Assembly (NCBI GenBank): GCA_013397865.1
Contig: VZTI01000933.1
Location: forward strand, 606,061 to 670,060
Source of the DNA: Struthidea cinerea
Taxonomy: Eukaryota > Chordata > Aves > Passeriformes > Corcoracidae
Length of the DNA: 64,000 nt
Direction: 5' to 3'
Both the position numbers and the translations under genes were made by a program. Positions 1 to 13,349 of the stretch are shown here, piece after piece. Position 1 is the first letter of the stretch. Each line of letters starts with the position of its first letter. Below the pieces are notes generated by a model. The model was not told the DNA's origin and made no database searches. It worked only from the letters and a program-made list of their open reading frames with translations.

Positions 1-3000
1 GGGGGGGGAAACTGCAATTTCCTTCATAAACTTCATCCCTTTTCAGGTATTTTATCAAAAAAGAAACCTCCTGCATTTGCTGTTCCTTGAAATGTATAAC
101 ACTTGTTCATTTTCTTTTTGTCTTTTCATTTCTCTTGGTAAAATTGCTATAATAAACTTTGAATTTCCTTTCCATCAACCAAGTCCTGTCTTTTTGTGTT
201 TCTAATAGCAACTTTTTGATCAGGCCTCTGTTAAAAGGGTCCCTAAGAAGCACAGAGAAGACCTGAGTGGATGGAGAAGCAATCCTTGTGCAGACACTCG
301 CATCATGCCCCCAATTTCATGTTCTTCACTTGTTATAAAATTACCTTTCTGTTAACAGATTTTGCTCCAAGTATCTTTTGGGGGTTCAGCCTGTCAAATT
401 CCCCAGTTCATCACTATTGCACAGACTGACTTTAATGTCACCTCCAAAATTATCTTTGACTGGCTTTATTTGTAGTCTCTCATCACTGATTTGTTTGGTA
501 AAACTTAGGATTTATCAAGTTGTTAATACTCCTTTGATCCTGATGTTCCCAGCCTGTTGCTACCTGACGATCAGTACCTTATATATGTTCCTCTACCTGA
601 ATTTATCATACCCAGCAAACTCAGACACTTCTTTGTTGCAAAAGCTAATTTCATATTAAAGCCAGTCTCGTATATTTTCCACATTCATTCATTCTTGTTA
701 CCTTTCCTTGCATTCTGGGAAGTAAAATACAATTTTAGGTCTACTTTTATTGGCTGAACACACAAAAAGACCATGAAAGACAATATTTTTATATAAAATG
801 CAATCTATCTAGAGGCCAGAACAGAGATGTTTGCTGTGTTGAGCCCACTGGATAAGATGCACTTGCATTTGGAAGCATCATCATAAAAAAGACAAGGCTG
901 GACAGATATTATTCGTTATTAATCTCCAGTTGCTATCAAATTCTTTGCAATACCATCAAGCCAAAGGAAAGTATTATCAGCTAACAGCCCTGGCTTTGCT
1001 TTTGAAAACATCTCATCTCTGTTCCATTATACTGTACCACCAGGACATGATTGGAAATGCCAGACCATAAGAGTTCTGTAAAAATACAGTGGCAAGATTC
1101 ATGGTCCTATCACATCTTTGTTGGAGGAATGACAACTAACCTTGGCACTAGACATTAAATTAATAATATGTTCCACTGGGAAGTTTCACTTTGAAGTGTT
1201 GCTAAGTGGCTGCCAGGTGTTGAGTGGAAAGTAAGGGTGTCAGAGCTCAGGAAAATGAACTGCCAGGGCTGGACCAGGAGCTCAGAGCAGACACAGTTCC
1301 AGGCAGAGCCACAAGCTCACGTGTGTGTGAGGCTCTCTGGCTTCATGGTCATTGTGGCTGCTCTTACAGCTGCCCCTCCCCAGGGTCTCTATAGGGATGG
1401 AGATGAAAGAGCCTCACATAGTTTCTGTTCTGAATCTCTGGCAGTATCAACAAGCTACAGTTCCTCTTCTCAGCTTCCCACCACACACATATTAAAATAA
1501 ACCCTGTGATTAGCTTCCAGATAAAGATATCTTTTTGATAAAAAGCTCATGTATGAAGGGCAAGTTGCAGACTCATAGAGGCAAGGCTGGTGCACTCAAG
1601 CAATCAGGACAAGCTACAGCCTTTGTGTGTTTGACTGACATGCTCTCAGCCCTCAAAGCTGCTGCTGAAAAGAAGCTTTCAAAACTGCTTTTGAAAGTCA
1701 AGGCCATAGTCTGCACAGCACATAAACAAACAACTTTTAGATCTTACATTGCCTTAAAATCCCAGGGAAAAATGGAACTCTGAAAGCGAATGTACACCGG
1801 TATTGTTCCTCGGCTGTACTGTACTTCTACTACCTAAAAATGTCTGAATATCTCTAAAATGTTTTAAAAGATAAAATAGCATTGTGATGCATGCAAGAGT
1901 GAGACAAAATATCAACTCCAAAAATGCAAAACAAAGCCCAAGCCTTCAACTAGGTTCCTGAACTAAATTAAACTGGCTTTGAGGTTCGGAATTCAGGTAC
2001 CAAGGCTTTTCTATTTTTCTCCTTTCTCCAGTTTCTATTATGTGTATTTCGAATGTGCTATCTACCACAAACTCTGCAGTAAGATGATTTTATTACTGTC
2101 CTTTTATTTCAGCAGTTTAGAATGAGGCAGGGACAGTCACACAACATAAAAACAAGAAGAAAGAAGTCTGTTGTTCTGCCTTCACTGGTGGGTTATAAGA
2201 GGCACTAAGGGAAAAGCTACGAATCTGAGATTCACAATACAAGTCCAAAGGAAAAACAAACTCCAGTATTCTGGTATTACTCTGTTGTATTTCGGCCAAA
2301 GGTTTCAGTTATGGTTTAGAATTGATTACGTGTCGTTCAGAGAGAAGTGCCCGAGAATTCTTTATCTCGCGCTGGTGAACTCCCTCCACACCAGGGACTG
2401 AGGGAGCCTCTTGCTAATTTTGTGGCAAACCATCTGTTGCCCATGCACAGTATGAGCTGCTCAAACACTGACTTTTCAACATCTGAGAGACATTTTTTTC
2501 AACTGAGTCAAAGCCACTTTTCCTCTACTGAGGAGCAAGCTCATGGCAAGACAGGAGTTCTAAGAGAATCTATTTCTGAGTTATCTGAGTGCATACATAG
2601 CTCCTGAAGATTTTTTAAAAGAATGGGGAAAAAAACTTCTTAAAAGAAATAAAAAGAAGATTTTTATGCTTTGGATCAATGAAAACTGGACAAACAGAAT
2701 TTCACAAAATGTAGCAGAAAAAAAAAACCAACTAAAACAACTTTCTTGAAGAAAAAGTAGTAGAATTCAGATAAGTACTTTAGAAACAGTTAGCGGGCTA
2801 CTAAACCAATGCTTTTGGGAAAATTCTTACTCAAAATCCAGTAGCAGAAATTATTGTAGGATTTCTCTTTTTCACTAAAAAGGCTGGGCTTTGGCATAAG
2901 AAGCTTAGTCTGTACTTTCATTAAACATGTCAGCAAAGAAAAGTCCTCCATTGATCAAGGCTCTGGACTTGCTTAAGGAGCTCAGATTCAAGGGCCACCT

Positions 3001-6000
3001 TTATATCACAACAATTTCTGCAAGTTTTTTCTCAGCCTGGTTAACTGAAGCTACACCATAAAATATCAATAAATATCCAGTCACTTTGGTATCCATGCTT
3101 ACCTACAGCATATTTTTAGTGACAAAGATAGCTCGAGCTGAATAATAAAGCATTATTCAGTTGCAGTGTAGCACTGCAAGCCTGTATTTCTTTTTCATGC
3201 AATACTCAGAGTACCTTGAAAAGAAAAACAAAATGCTAGAAAGAATCCTTATTGCAGATGCACAACAAAGCCCTCAAACAGGATCCTCCAACTCCCTGCC
3301 TGGTGCATGTTTTCCCCAGTTGCTCTTATCAAGACACATCCTCAAAAGTTGTTTGGAACTATTCCGAAGAGGACACAGTAGCAGCAAGTCTGTCACAACA
3401 AGGGCAACACCTGTGCTTCCCTGGCTCTCTGGAATCCCAAATCCAGTCTGTAACTTTTTGTGGTTTAGGAGTGAGACTAAGGATTTCAGTTGTGACTTGA
3501 CAATGAAACACAACAGGATATGATTATCTGAATATTGAATCAGATTTCTGGGGAAGCTGCCTGACTGAAATCACTGCATTTTTATTAAATTTGACACTAC
3601 ACGTAGAGATAAAATAGTCAGTGACTACATTTCATTACTGTGGTAAAAAGAAGACTGCTTTAATGTAAAGCCTCCAGACTGTCTAAAGGTTCGGGCTGCT
3701 TTAACAAAACCTACCACACTGCTTTGCTCCTCGGATAACCTTTCTGGAATGAATGAATGTGGGCAAAGAGATACCACTCAGCACTGTTTGCCAAAGAGCA
3801 ATTCACCAAACTGAGGCATTATTTGGAGTGAATAGAAAAAGCAGAGTTTAGTCTGAGTGTGTCATGGGAACGGTCCATGAGCCAGGCAACGGATGGCACA
3901 CGTTGGCGGGGTTTGTGCCACCCATCCTGTGGTATTTATCCATGAGGGCAGATAGCTATACCCCAGCTTTCAGTATTGCAGCCATCGAAAGAGTTATGGT
4001 TCGCTGGCCCTACCAGGTATAGCATGCACAGACAGGCTGTATACATCACAAACCACAGAATACTTCAGTTTCTATAGTCCCAGCAGCCAAGTTCTAGCAA
4101 ACCATGCCAGACAGTTCTCGTCTGGAGAGGCAGTTCAGGTAGTTATTTATTTCCAGCATTATTGCTAGCAGATAGTTTCCAGGCATTAATAAATTCCTAC
4201 TCCCTAACAACCAATTCCCTATTATTAACATGCATTGACAGCCCACTCACTACCTGTAAATGTAGAATGTATTTGGCACTTGCTGCCTGAGAGTATGGAT
4301 TCAGTTTGATGGACACTATCAAAAACAAACCACAGAACTGCTTGAGGCCAGACAACGCGGATAAGCCAGTGCAAGTGAAATTTCATCTAACAGCTGGGGA
4401 AGTCAACTGGATGCCATCACTCAGGGCTGCACAGTATAACAGGACAGAAGTAATTCTCTGCATTTTTAGCAAATTAGAGAGCATTTTCCAGGCTCACAAA
4501 AATTTTCCACTCCATTATCAAACAAATAAAAATGCCTGATAGAGAAACTGGAGAAGCATGTCTCCATTATTTTTAGGAATATTACAAATACACCTGTTAA
4601 GTTGATTATTGACGCACTGACAGTTAAAGCACTGAAGCATTAAACTGAGAGGTCCTTTCAGCTACCCAGGAATACACGTCAATTTGTTTATCCAGATACC
4701 GAATCTCAAAGTAGACTCTTCTGACAGTCCCCCTCACTCCCCTGGGACCATTCTGCTCCCGTGTGGGGCTGGGGAGAACTGCCCTAATTTGCAATATGAT
4801 GGACCTTCCACCTCCACTCTGGGAAAAAAGGTTTTGAGCACTTACAGAGGAGAAGTCATGAAAATAGAGAGGCCAAAATGTCTGCAAAAAATGTTTATCC
4901 TAATTTAGTCATCGAGGAGTTAGGTCTAAACCAGAGAACTGAGACTCCCTAAGTTCTGAGGAAAACACAAAACTTGTAAACTCTGTATTGCACTCATGGT
5001 TTTCTCTCCCTTTCATGGAGCCCACACATTCTGTTGGAGAGAATGAGCCCTCTCTTGTTCACTTCCCATATTATTTGCCATCCATGGAGGGAGTTAATAT
5101 CAGGGACTAAAAGTGGCTAGTGATGATTAGGCAGAAAAAGTAATTAGCAGGAGACAGTCTGATCAGGAAGTATGAACTAGAAACTCAGGGAACTGTCAAG
5201 ATCCTCAGCCAAGAGAAGCATGGGTAATAAACCTTACACTTAAACATGACTGGCTTTGGAGGGGGGGGAGTGTTTTGGAATGGAGGAACTGAGAGAGAAA
5301 AGTTAATATTGGTACTGGGATTACTATAATAACAAAGGGAGTAGTTGCCAATGGAGCTCTTAAAGCCTCTTGAGAAAAATCCATTATTTTTTCTTTTTAA
5401 TTTTGTTTGTAGAATACAGAAAATTGTCCTAACTTTTCAGCCATGGAAAAAGCCCACAACATTTTGCTCAAATTTCCAGTAATGTGAACAATCAGTAAGT
5501 GACCAATTTTAATGAGACTTCCAAGAGTCATTAGAAAGCTAATGGTTTCTCAGATTATTTCGCTTTGTCAGTTGATTACCTTGCTTCGTGTTGGGAGTGC
5601 ATGTGATTACTGCCTTGCAGGGATCAGCAGCAGCACCTCTTATATCCAAAACAATGGGAAGTGGTAAAAAGTCAGACTTTTCCTGCTTGGCCTGGGCTTT
5701 GCCCTCAGCTCCTCCCCAGGCAGCCGGCAGAGCTGGTGCTCAGCTGGGCTCTGCATCCCATCTCTCTGCCTCACGCTTGTCCTGACTTACAGCATAACAC
5801 AAGCAGTAAATGCCTTGGGTGGCTGCTGGGGCTGGCTGAGAGACCTCATTTCACAGAGCACTCGAGCCCCAAGAGGAGAATAAACACAGTATTAAAGCTG
5901 AATTTATTCCCAGTTATACATTTCCATGTGCTGATCACCACCTCCTGTGGTGTTTAACCCATGCAATGCAGCGCTGGTGTGTACTCAGTATGAGAATTAA

Positions 6001-6875
6001 TTATTCAGAGTATGTACGACCAATTCTTCTCCCTGAAACTCCATTCCTTGTAAAAATTTTAGAAAAGAGAGAAAAAATCTTGAAAGTCACACTGATGCCA
6101 TTTCCAGGGGAGGATTCCTGGATGTGGCTGTCCTTAGGCAATACCAGTTATTGTTCAAAAGGTGAAGACGGACCTTTGCCAAAGGCAAAGAAGATGATTT
6201 TGAAGATGATTATGGTCCAGTTACATTAAATCTCTGTGGAAATAGCTGCATTGTCTTGAAGGCTTTCCAGGTTAAATGCGTTCACATTTATCACGGCAAA
6301 TGCAGAGTATCATCAAGATATGTGTTTGCAGATCTTGGCAAATACCTGAAAACTGAATCAGCTCTATTATCACCTTTATTGCTGACATCTGTTTCTCCCT
6401 AAAGATGTGTAAGTAACTGCAGCCAACACAGCTGACAGGGAGGGAAGAGATACAAACCAAAAAGGAAAAGCACCTCTGGGATGTTTTTCAGGCCCACTGA
6501 TAATAAATTTCAAAGACTGCCACTTTCTTACGGCATGTACTTAGACCGTAGGCTGTACTAGACCCACTACTGTAGGATGAATCCCTCTATGACACAATCC
6601 TTGTTTTTACACTACAGTAGGGTCGCACTCCCAGTGTTCCCTGTACTAAGGAAGTGAAAGAATACACGTTTATCCGCGACAGCTGTAATGATGCCATATT
6701 AAGGGTAAGAAGATCAGGAGATATGCTGAAAAGAAATATCCTTCCAATCACTTGTGCTGAGAAGGAGAGCCCTGAACTGAAGGTTATACTACTTGAAACA
6801 GGCCCAGTGAAGCCTCCTCTGAACACAGTTTATTGTGTACATTTGGAATATCCCACCTGGCTTTCTTTTTTCCAG
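1..6875. other. Non-coding sequence, no gene recognised
   Basis: This stretch has only short open frames (up to about 120 codons) with no recognisable domain, no repeated-family signature and no codon pattern that stands out. Composition is AT-rich with ordinary short A and T runs. A GC-richer patch lies near 5690-5860. I see no RNA gene, LTR or CR1 end here. It may be intronic or intergenic; the sequence does not decide. Confidence 0.7.
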
Positions 6876-6987
6876 AGAAGGATTTAAAGGTAGTAAAGAA
6901 CACATTCTTCACTCAGACCTATCTCCATGTATTACGAATGGAGAAGTGACAGTGAAAAGGAAAGCCCAGCCAAGTGGAAGAAAGTGG
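6876..6987 (+). other. Exon-like segment (speculative)
   Basis: A pyrimidine-rich tract ending in CAG (6861-6875, CTTTCTTTTTTCCAG) is followed 112 bp later by a strong donor, GG|GTAAGT (donor at 6988-6993). One frame stays open across the segment and encodes about 37 residues rich in K, R, S and G, with no domain I recognise. The length is not a multiple of three. Acceptor/donor pairs of this quality arise by chance in tens of kilobases of DNA, so this could be a non-coding RNA exon, a UTR exon or nothing. Confidence 0.15.
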
Positions 6988-7523
6988 GTAAGTTATTTTG
7001 TTTATTATATCCATTACAGTTATGCCCAGGGACACGACGAGTCTAGGGCCCTGTTATGCAAAAATCACTGTGCAGCAGAGCAAGAGCTGGTGTGAGTTCT
7101 GAAGAGCTCGCAGCCAAACAGACAAGACAAAAGCCACCGCAGACACCAAGCACGCGAAAGGGCTGGGAACACAGCTGTCCTGGAAAACATCTTCTCAGGG
7201 TGACAGAAACAGCTTCACTATTTTCTTATTGTCAAGACTGATTTGGGGTGGGTGAAGGCACAAACTACTGGTGGGCAAGGCCTAGCAAAGTGGAAAACCA
7301 AAGTGGCCAGGCAATGAAGAGAGGAAGGAGGAGAAAGACAGCAGGAGCAGCAGAAAGCACTGAATTGCACAGGGTCCTGCGAGGTAGCACTTGCCCTATG
7401 GACTGGAGATAGAAACAGGCATGAAAACACTTGCCAAAGTATGTACCAAAACTGCAAAAGAACAAACATCATAGTCCAGATATTGCTACTGTAGCAATGT
7501 CATACACTGATTAAAATGATGGA

Positions 7524-7644
7524 TATCAATTCTACATAGAAACTAGATGCTAACAAAAGGCATGGCTGCATTGCCCTCTCTTTTGCCATGTGTATCATTT
7601 TCCCGTTCACTACTACACCTCAGAGATGTGAATTTAAAAAAAAA
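7524..7644. repeat. Left copy of a ~120-bp direct duplication next to an N
   Basis: This segment, starting TATCAATTCTACATAG and ending in an A run, is repeated immediately after the single ambiguous base at 7645. By eye the two copies match base for base except for the length of the terminal A run (9 A here, 6 A in the right copy). Perfect identity together with the N suggests an unmerged overlap at an assembly gap rather than a biological tandem duplication. Confidence 0.9.
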
Positions 7645-7645
7645 N
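7645..7645. other. Single ambiguous base (N), assembly join
   Basis: This is the only N I noticed in the window. It sits between the two copies of the ~120-bp duplication and directly after an A homopolymer, which is a typical place for an assembler to fail to join reads. Confidence 0.9.
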
Positions 7646-7763
7646 TATCAATTCTACATAGAAACTAGATGCTAACAAAAGGCATGGCTGCATTGCCCTC
7701 TCTTTTGCCATGTGTATCATTTTCCCGTTCACTACTACACCTCAGAGATGTGAATTTAAAAAA
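7646..7763. repeat. Right copy of a ~120-bp direct duplication next to an N
   Basis: This is the second copy of the sequence at 7524-7644, offset by 122 bp. It begins TATCAATTCTACATAG directly after the N and continues through the A run into unique sequence (TACAAATTTC). The continuation suggests this copy holds the true right flank and the left copy holds the true left flank. Confidence 0.9.
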
Positions 7764-10259
7764 TACAAATTTCATTCCTGAAACTGAAGGGTTTGGAGTT
7801 TTCCTGCAGTTTCATTCTATTCTGTAGTACAGAGCACAGACAGATACTTTTAAAAGAAAACCATCAGGTCTTACAACTGAGCTACAAAATGTCCGTTGCC
7901 AACAAAATTCTTTCCAAGAGTGTATTTTGATCATTGATCTAGACACTTTGGAGAAAATATTACTGAAAAATCATTAGACAATGTTAAATATCCTCATTAA
8001 ACACTACCCAGTTGGTATCACTGAGTTAAAAAAATTGATCAGATACGTTTGACAGATCTGTAGGAGCAGCAGAAGGACTCCCAGTCACTGAGGCTGAAGG
8101 TGGAGCTGCCACAGTGCTGCAGCTTTCTGAAGCAGGGATATTAAAACTGTTTAAATGATTTCAGAGCTGTCTCAGAACTGTGCACAGGAATGATTCTAAA
8201 ACCATTGGCAATAAAACGATGAGCCTTTAATTGCTTAGGTCTCAAGGGAAACAACAATCAGTTTTGCACACAAGTTTCTGGTAACTTTCCAATTCTTAGA
8301 GACAAATTACAATAGCTTAGCAGCAAACAAACAGGTATTGTTTGCTTGTTTATGCCAAACCCAAAAAGAGTAGAAAGACATATGTACAGAAAATAATCTT
8401 CACTGCCATGCCCAGACCCACAGCAGCTTCTGCTGAAGGTACAGCGCTGCAGCTTCAGCAAGGAGTGCATTTAAGGCTTCCTTCCCTGTCTCACACTGGG
8501 TGCCACGGCCTGACCTCTCTGTCTGCTCTCATCTGCTCTGGGCTTCTCTGTGAGCAGAGCAGCTGCCTGTGCCCTCAGCAGCACCACGAGGTCCAGTTCC
8601 TCCATCACCCTCATCTCAGAGCAGCACTGCCTTGAGACCAAACTGAAGCTGTAGTCTGCTCTCCAAAAAAATCTCAGTGAGGTTGCATTCGTTTTTGTGC
8701 TTAGCTTTTTTACATACTTTCATCTTTTAAAGTCTGAAGTTCTGCTTATTTTTTCTTTTTCATTTATGGGTATTTGAACTTGAGTAAAGTCAAAACTTCT
8801 AAGGAGAGGCTAGAAGATGAAAAGAGGACAGAATGTGATTCCCAGTCTGGGAATTTCCTAATACATCACACTTTTAAAATTATAGATAATTATTGTATTG
8901 CTAAATGTATTTTTGTTTTCTCAGAAAAACTTTTTAATTGTGGAAAAAATAAAATAAGCGAGAGAAGAGAAATTTTGGTTACTTCCCTTCCTCTCAGCAC
9001 AGTAATGAGGACAATTGAAGCAAAACTCAGTGTTCTGCATTGTCAGGAGCAAGGCAGTTTCTTTTTTTTTTTTTTTTAGCCATAAATCTTGGTGTCAGTG
9101 TCCCTGGAGGTTTCATCATTCTTCTCTTTATCCAGAAATATTTACCTTATCTTTCAAAGTGTTTGAATTTGTGAAGAAAAGAGCTCATCATTTTGTGTGT
9201 AATTTCAGCTGAAACTAATTCCAAAAAGCTCTGGTGATACAAGCTGAGCATTCAAGTTGTACAGTACAGCAAAGCCTCTTAAATTTCTGCTCAAGGTACC
9301 AACAGAAATTGGTTACTCTGTGGAAGTAGTTTGTCAATGGGAGTATAGCAGACACATCAGTGAGATGCTTTGGGGAATACAAAAAGGGGAGCCTGGTAAC
9401 CTGGAGCAGCTTGTTATGGTGGTCTTATACAAGCTTTAGTATTTGTATCATAGAAAATACTCCTCTATCCCTAAATAGGCAACAAGAATGAACTAGCTTT
9501 GCTAGATTTTACCAGATAAGTCTTCAAGGTATTAATTAAACTGTTACTTCCAAAAGACATGGCAATTCTATATAAGAGTATCTTTTACCTTAACTTGATT
9601 AGAGCAAATAGTCACTATTTTCCCCACCAGGGCAAAATATGGTCACTGTGTTCCCAAATCCACAGGAGATGGGCTATCCTGGCTTAGTTTTAGTTCTGCT
9701 TAGATTTTTTTTTTCTGCCACACAAACATGAAGTTCAAATTAATAAAACAAATTCAGCTTCAGAAAGCCATGTTGGCTTTCCCTTGTCTTTCTGCAGCCT
9801 GAAGCGGGCTCTGGCTGCTCAGATGTCTCTTGAGCTGGCTACAAGGCTGGCAAAACAGTAGTGACAGAGTAAGAGGAGCAGAAGTTAAAGGATTTTCCCT
9901 CCCAAAATAATGAAAGATAGCATTGTTAGATCAAAATGTCGCTAGGGAAGGGAAGCAGCTGCAGATACACTTCTGCTTCAGCACTAATATCAACACGGAG
10001 GCTTGCCCACGGAAAATTGAATTAATACAACGTGGTGCCTGGCCAGTGGCCATCGACCTGCTGCACAAAGGCAAAGTCACCCCCCTCGTAGCAGCCTGGC
10101 TGCTGGGGAACCTCTGACCAGACACCCACTTGCCTGTCTGTAGAACAGCTCAGGCAACGATTAACCCTGCAGGCAGCAGCCAGAGTTTGGGCTGGAAAGC
10201 ACAGAGCAGCAAGGAGGGACTATTAGAGCAGCGGGCAGTGGGAAGGGCCTTGCTGATGC
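7764..10259. other. Non-coding sequence, no gene recognised
   Basis: Only short chance open frames are present. A 16-T homopolymer lies at 9062-9077. I saw no splice-site-bounded open frame, RNA gene or transposon end. Confidence 0.65.
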
Positions 10260-10690
10260 TGTGTTTGACTTGCACGTGAAAGCTCTGTGAGGTTCCCTGA
10301 GACCAGGCCCCCGCCTCACTTAGAGCACACAGCTCCAGAGGAAGAAGTGGAAGATGCTGAGAAAAAAACAGCCCGAATATCAGGGTTTGTGAATATTTCC
10401 ATTTTTGCCAAGAGAGGCAGCAGCACTGCCTGCAGTTGTCGGCATCTCTGGACAGCCCACAGCAGCACACTCTTCCCTCGCCCCAGCCTGCCCCACTGCT
10501 CTGCCTGCTCCCGTGGCACAGAAACCGCGCCCCGAAGCAGCAGATGGGGTTAATGGGGACGAGAGCACTTCCTTTAAGTCAGGCTGCGCTGTGCACATCA
10601 TCCCTGTGCTGTGCACATCATCCCTGCGCGGGCTGCGTGGGCTGCGGAGCCTGACTCCTCACCGAGCTCATCGTGCTCAGCGAGCACACA
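10260..10690. other. Small CpG-rich, GC-rich patch
   Basis: This patch is visibly richer in G+C and CpG than its AT-rich surroundings, for example GAAACCGCGCCCCGAAG near 10521 and GCGCGGGCTGCGTGGGCTGCGG near 10626-10647. Several overlapping open frames of 70-125 codons on both strands are a by-product of the low stop-codon density in GC-rich DNA, and none resembles a known protein. It could be a small CpG island, an alternative promoter, or an old GC-rich repeat. No TATA box or initiator is evident. Confidence 0.4.
10589..10628. repeat. Two tandem 20-bp units
   Basis: The motif GTGCACATCATCCCTG occurs at 10591 and again at 10611, exactly 20 bp apart, making two adjacent near-identical 20-bp units inside the CpG-rich patch. 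This is a small local duplication with no evident function. Confidence 0.8.
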
Positions 10691-11674
10691 CACTCACACA
10701 CACTCACTCCTGCCTTTCCTTACTCCCCGTGAATGATAATCACCAACACCTTGTTTTCAAGTACTGGTCTGCTGCATGAATGGAAGATGGTTGTAATTCA
10801 AGACACACTGCAGCAAACCAGCACAACGTAACCTCAATTGTCTCGCTTTCATATATTTCTTTCGGGTTATAATATGTCTAATTTCACTTCCCCGAAGTCG
10901 CAGAGATAGAAGCAGTGCTCCTCCCTGCAGCAGCCAGTAACTATGGTGACCAACGCCAGTTCGATGAACACAACTTCTGTTCCAACAGGAGCCCAGAAGC
11001 ACTGGAGTTAAGAAATGATGTAAATAAAAATAGGACTGAAAAGAAAACCAAAGCGCTGGGAAAACTTTGCCTGGGTTTTAGATGCAACACTATGGAATAC
11101 ATTACTCATTAGTGCCTATGTGTATCTCTCAGAGTTTTGTGACCCTTCACCTGTTGAAAACACCAGAAAAAAACAGCAAAGCATATTTTTAAAGTTTAGA
11201 TGGGAAGAACAGAACAGTTTTATTACTGCCCCTGTCACACACACGAACACGCTTTGGAACAGCTAGTGGCTGATTCCTCCCTGACAGAGTATTCTTATAA
11301 AAAGTTCTAGATCCAGCCATGTCCGGTGTGTGGCACAAATGTGGTAATAGGCAGATGCAGGCCTGGAGGACTCAACAGATCTGCTGCAAAGTCAAGCAAG
11401 GAATGTCCTGATCTGCACTAGGCAGGTTCTGCCAGGGAAGGAAACACAAGGTTTGCAGAATGGGCAAAACGCTGCCCCAGCCTTACTCCTTAATTGTGCT
11501 TTCAGCTGCTCCTGCCTGTTGAGCACTTGGGAGCTTCTGCTGCCAGCGAAAGCAGCGGCTTGGAGTCGAAGCATGACGGGCCAGGCCCGAGCATCTCTCT
11601 GGTCCTTGGAAGTGACTTCGCTGCCTGGGAGAGAAATGAGTGTCGGGGTGATGCCTCATCTCCTCATCGAGTAG
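10691..11674. other. Non-coding sequence with a short CA-rich tract
   Basis: A CACACT/CACA-rich tract near 10684-10708 opens this stretch. The rest is unique-looking sequence with no convincing gene. GC content falls back after about 10.7 kb, then rises mildly near 11.5 kb. Confidence 0.6.
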
Positions 11675-11734
11675 TTTGGGCTGGAAGGCAACTGAAAGAT
11701 CAGCTCATTCCAACCTCCCTGCCAAGAGCTGGGG
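11675..11734 (-). mobile_element. CR1 LINE 3' fragment (old)
   Basis: The plus strand reads TTTGGGCTGGAAGGCAACTG, then AAAGATCAGCTCATTCCAACCTCCCTGCC. This follows the pattern of the reverse complement of the avian CR1 3' region (TTGGGTTGGAAGGGACCTT...AAAGATCATCTAGTTCCAACCCCCTGCC) as I remember it. Several substitutions indicate an old copy. Only about 60 bp is recognisable. The element lies on the minus strand and is 5'-truncated, as most CR1 copies are. A RepeatMasker run would settle subfamily and ends. Confidence 0.7.
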
Positions 11735-13349
11735 CTTATCTGAGTTCTGGCTCTTCTGCTCCCCATTGACACTAAAGGGTAAACTGAAAGGGAGCGATTT
11801 ACCAAAAGCCTGCATAATAAAGGCTTTGCCAGAATTAAAAGCCAAGGTTTTTTTGTCTCCAGTTAAGCAATGAGTTATCATACATAATTCAAAAGCTTTT
11901 TTCAGAATATTTCGCACATTAATTAGTAGTAGTACTATGAATATTCTTCTAATTTTATCACTGATCGGTTTTTTGCTGCTTCCTAACTGTAAAAGAGCTT
12001 CCTTAATCTCTGGAATTTATACAATACATTATATTACTTCTGCCTTTTCCTTCATTCACTTTTTAAAAAAATGTGTTTCTGTTTACCCTAAGTCTGTAAG
12101 AAAGCAATTTGCTATGTAGCTGGCAGCTGGTTTGCTGTACCACAGAGTTTCACTGGTTGTATTCCAGCCAGAAACAGGGGCAGGGGACAAAGGAGAGCTG
12201 ATTACAGTGATATTTCAAAGAACAGTGTGCTGGTTTATTCCCAATTAAAGGGTGGAAAGGAAAAGCTATGGGTTTGAAGAGTCAAACAGGGAAGAAGCCT
12301 TAATTTACTTTAATGTCTCTGCTCACAGCCAGCAGGTTTCAGGGCACTTGTGTACCCAAACTAATCAAATGGTGGTTTCTGTGTGACAGTCTCTCCGCCC
12401 CACTTGACACCCCTCAAGGCTGCTTTCAGCTTGCTGAAAGCATTCAGACAAAGTCTGGAGAACCTGAGCCAAGCACGAATTTTTGTTGGTGAGGAGGTAG
12501 AGCAAACCCTAGGGCACATTTCATGTTCCTTTTCATGTACTATCTCAAGTCCTCCTCTTCTCCCTGTCCCCCCAGTGCTGTCCCTTCCGAGTAAACACAC
12601 AAACAAAACAAAGAGCCCTTCTTTCCTCTCTGAAAAGAAAACAAACTGAAAACCACAGCAACTTTGCCTGAACATCCCTTGTACTTCTGAGTACTCAACT
12701 CTGCCAACATCTGTTTCCCCTGTCTGTAGTTAAAATGCAAATGCCATCTTCTTTTCTCTCCCTTCTCCTTTCCCTTGACAACTGTGAGACCTGCTACCCA
12801 TTTTTAGGCAAAGTAAAAGAGCTTTTCCTTGTTGGCTCTCTCCAAAAACAGCAGGGAACAAAGCATTTGTTAATTTTAGATCCCACGGTTCCACTCAGTG
12901 CAGGAGGCTCTCTGTCCTGGAAAGATGAAGATTCTCATATGTAGCTTGAAAAATATTTATTCCACTGCTGGTTTAACCACTTGTTTTCAGAGTGCTGCAC
13001 TGAAAACCTGCTAATGGAAGAAGCCAAAAGCTATTAGAAATTTCTGCTCATCCAAGCACTCAAAGCTGAAATGTATATCCAAGCCTTCTCTGTCTGTCAC
13101 ATCGGGCTTATCTTTTCTTATCCTTGTAACCCCATTATTTCCAGCCTGACAGTTTTCCCCTCTGTGCCCTGGAGCCTTCTCCCATCCCCTGAGCCACACT
13201 ACATAAGTTCCCTCAGGTTAAATCTTTTATTTCCTTTGGTGTTATCTCTAAAGGATCCCACTTCAGGACTGAGCAGCTCTCTGTGATTCTCACTCCCCCA
13301 TATGCTCTGTGAGGGTGATTTCCGTATCCTAGTCACCATGTAATAAGCA

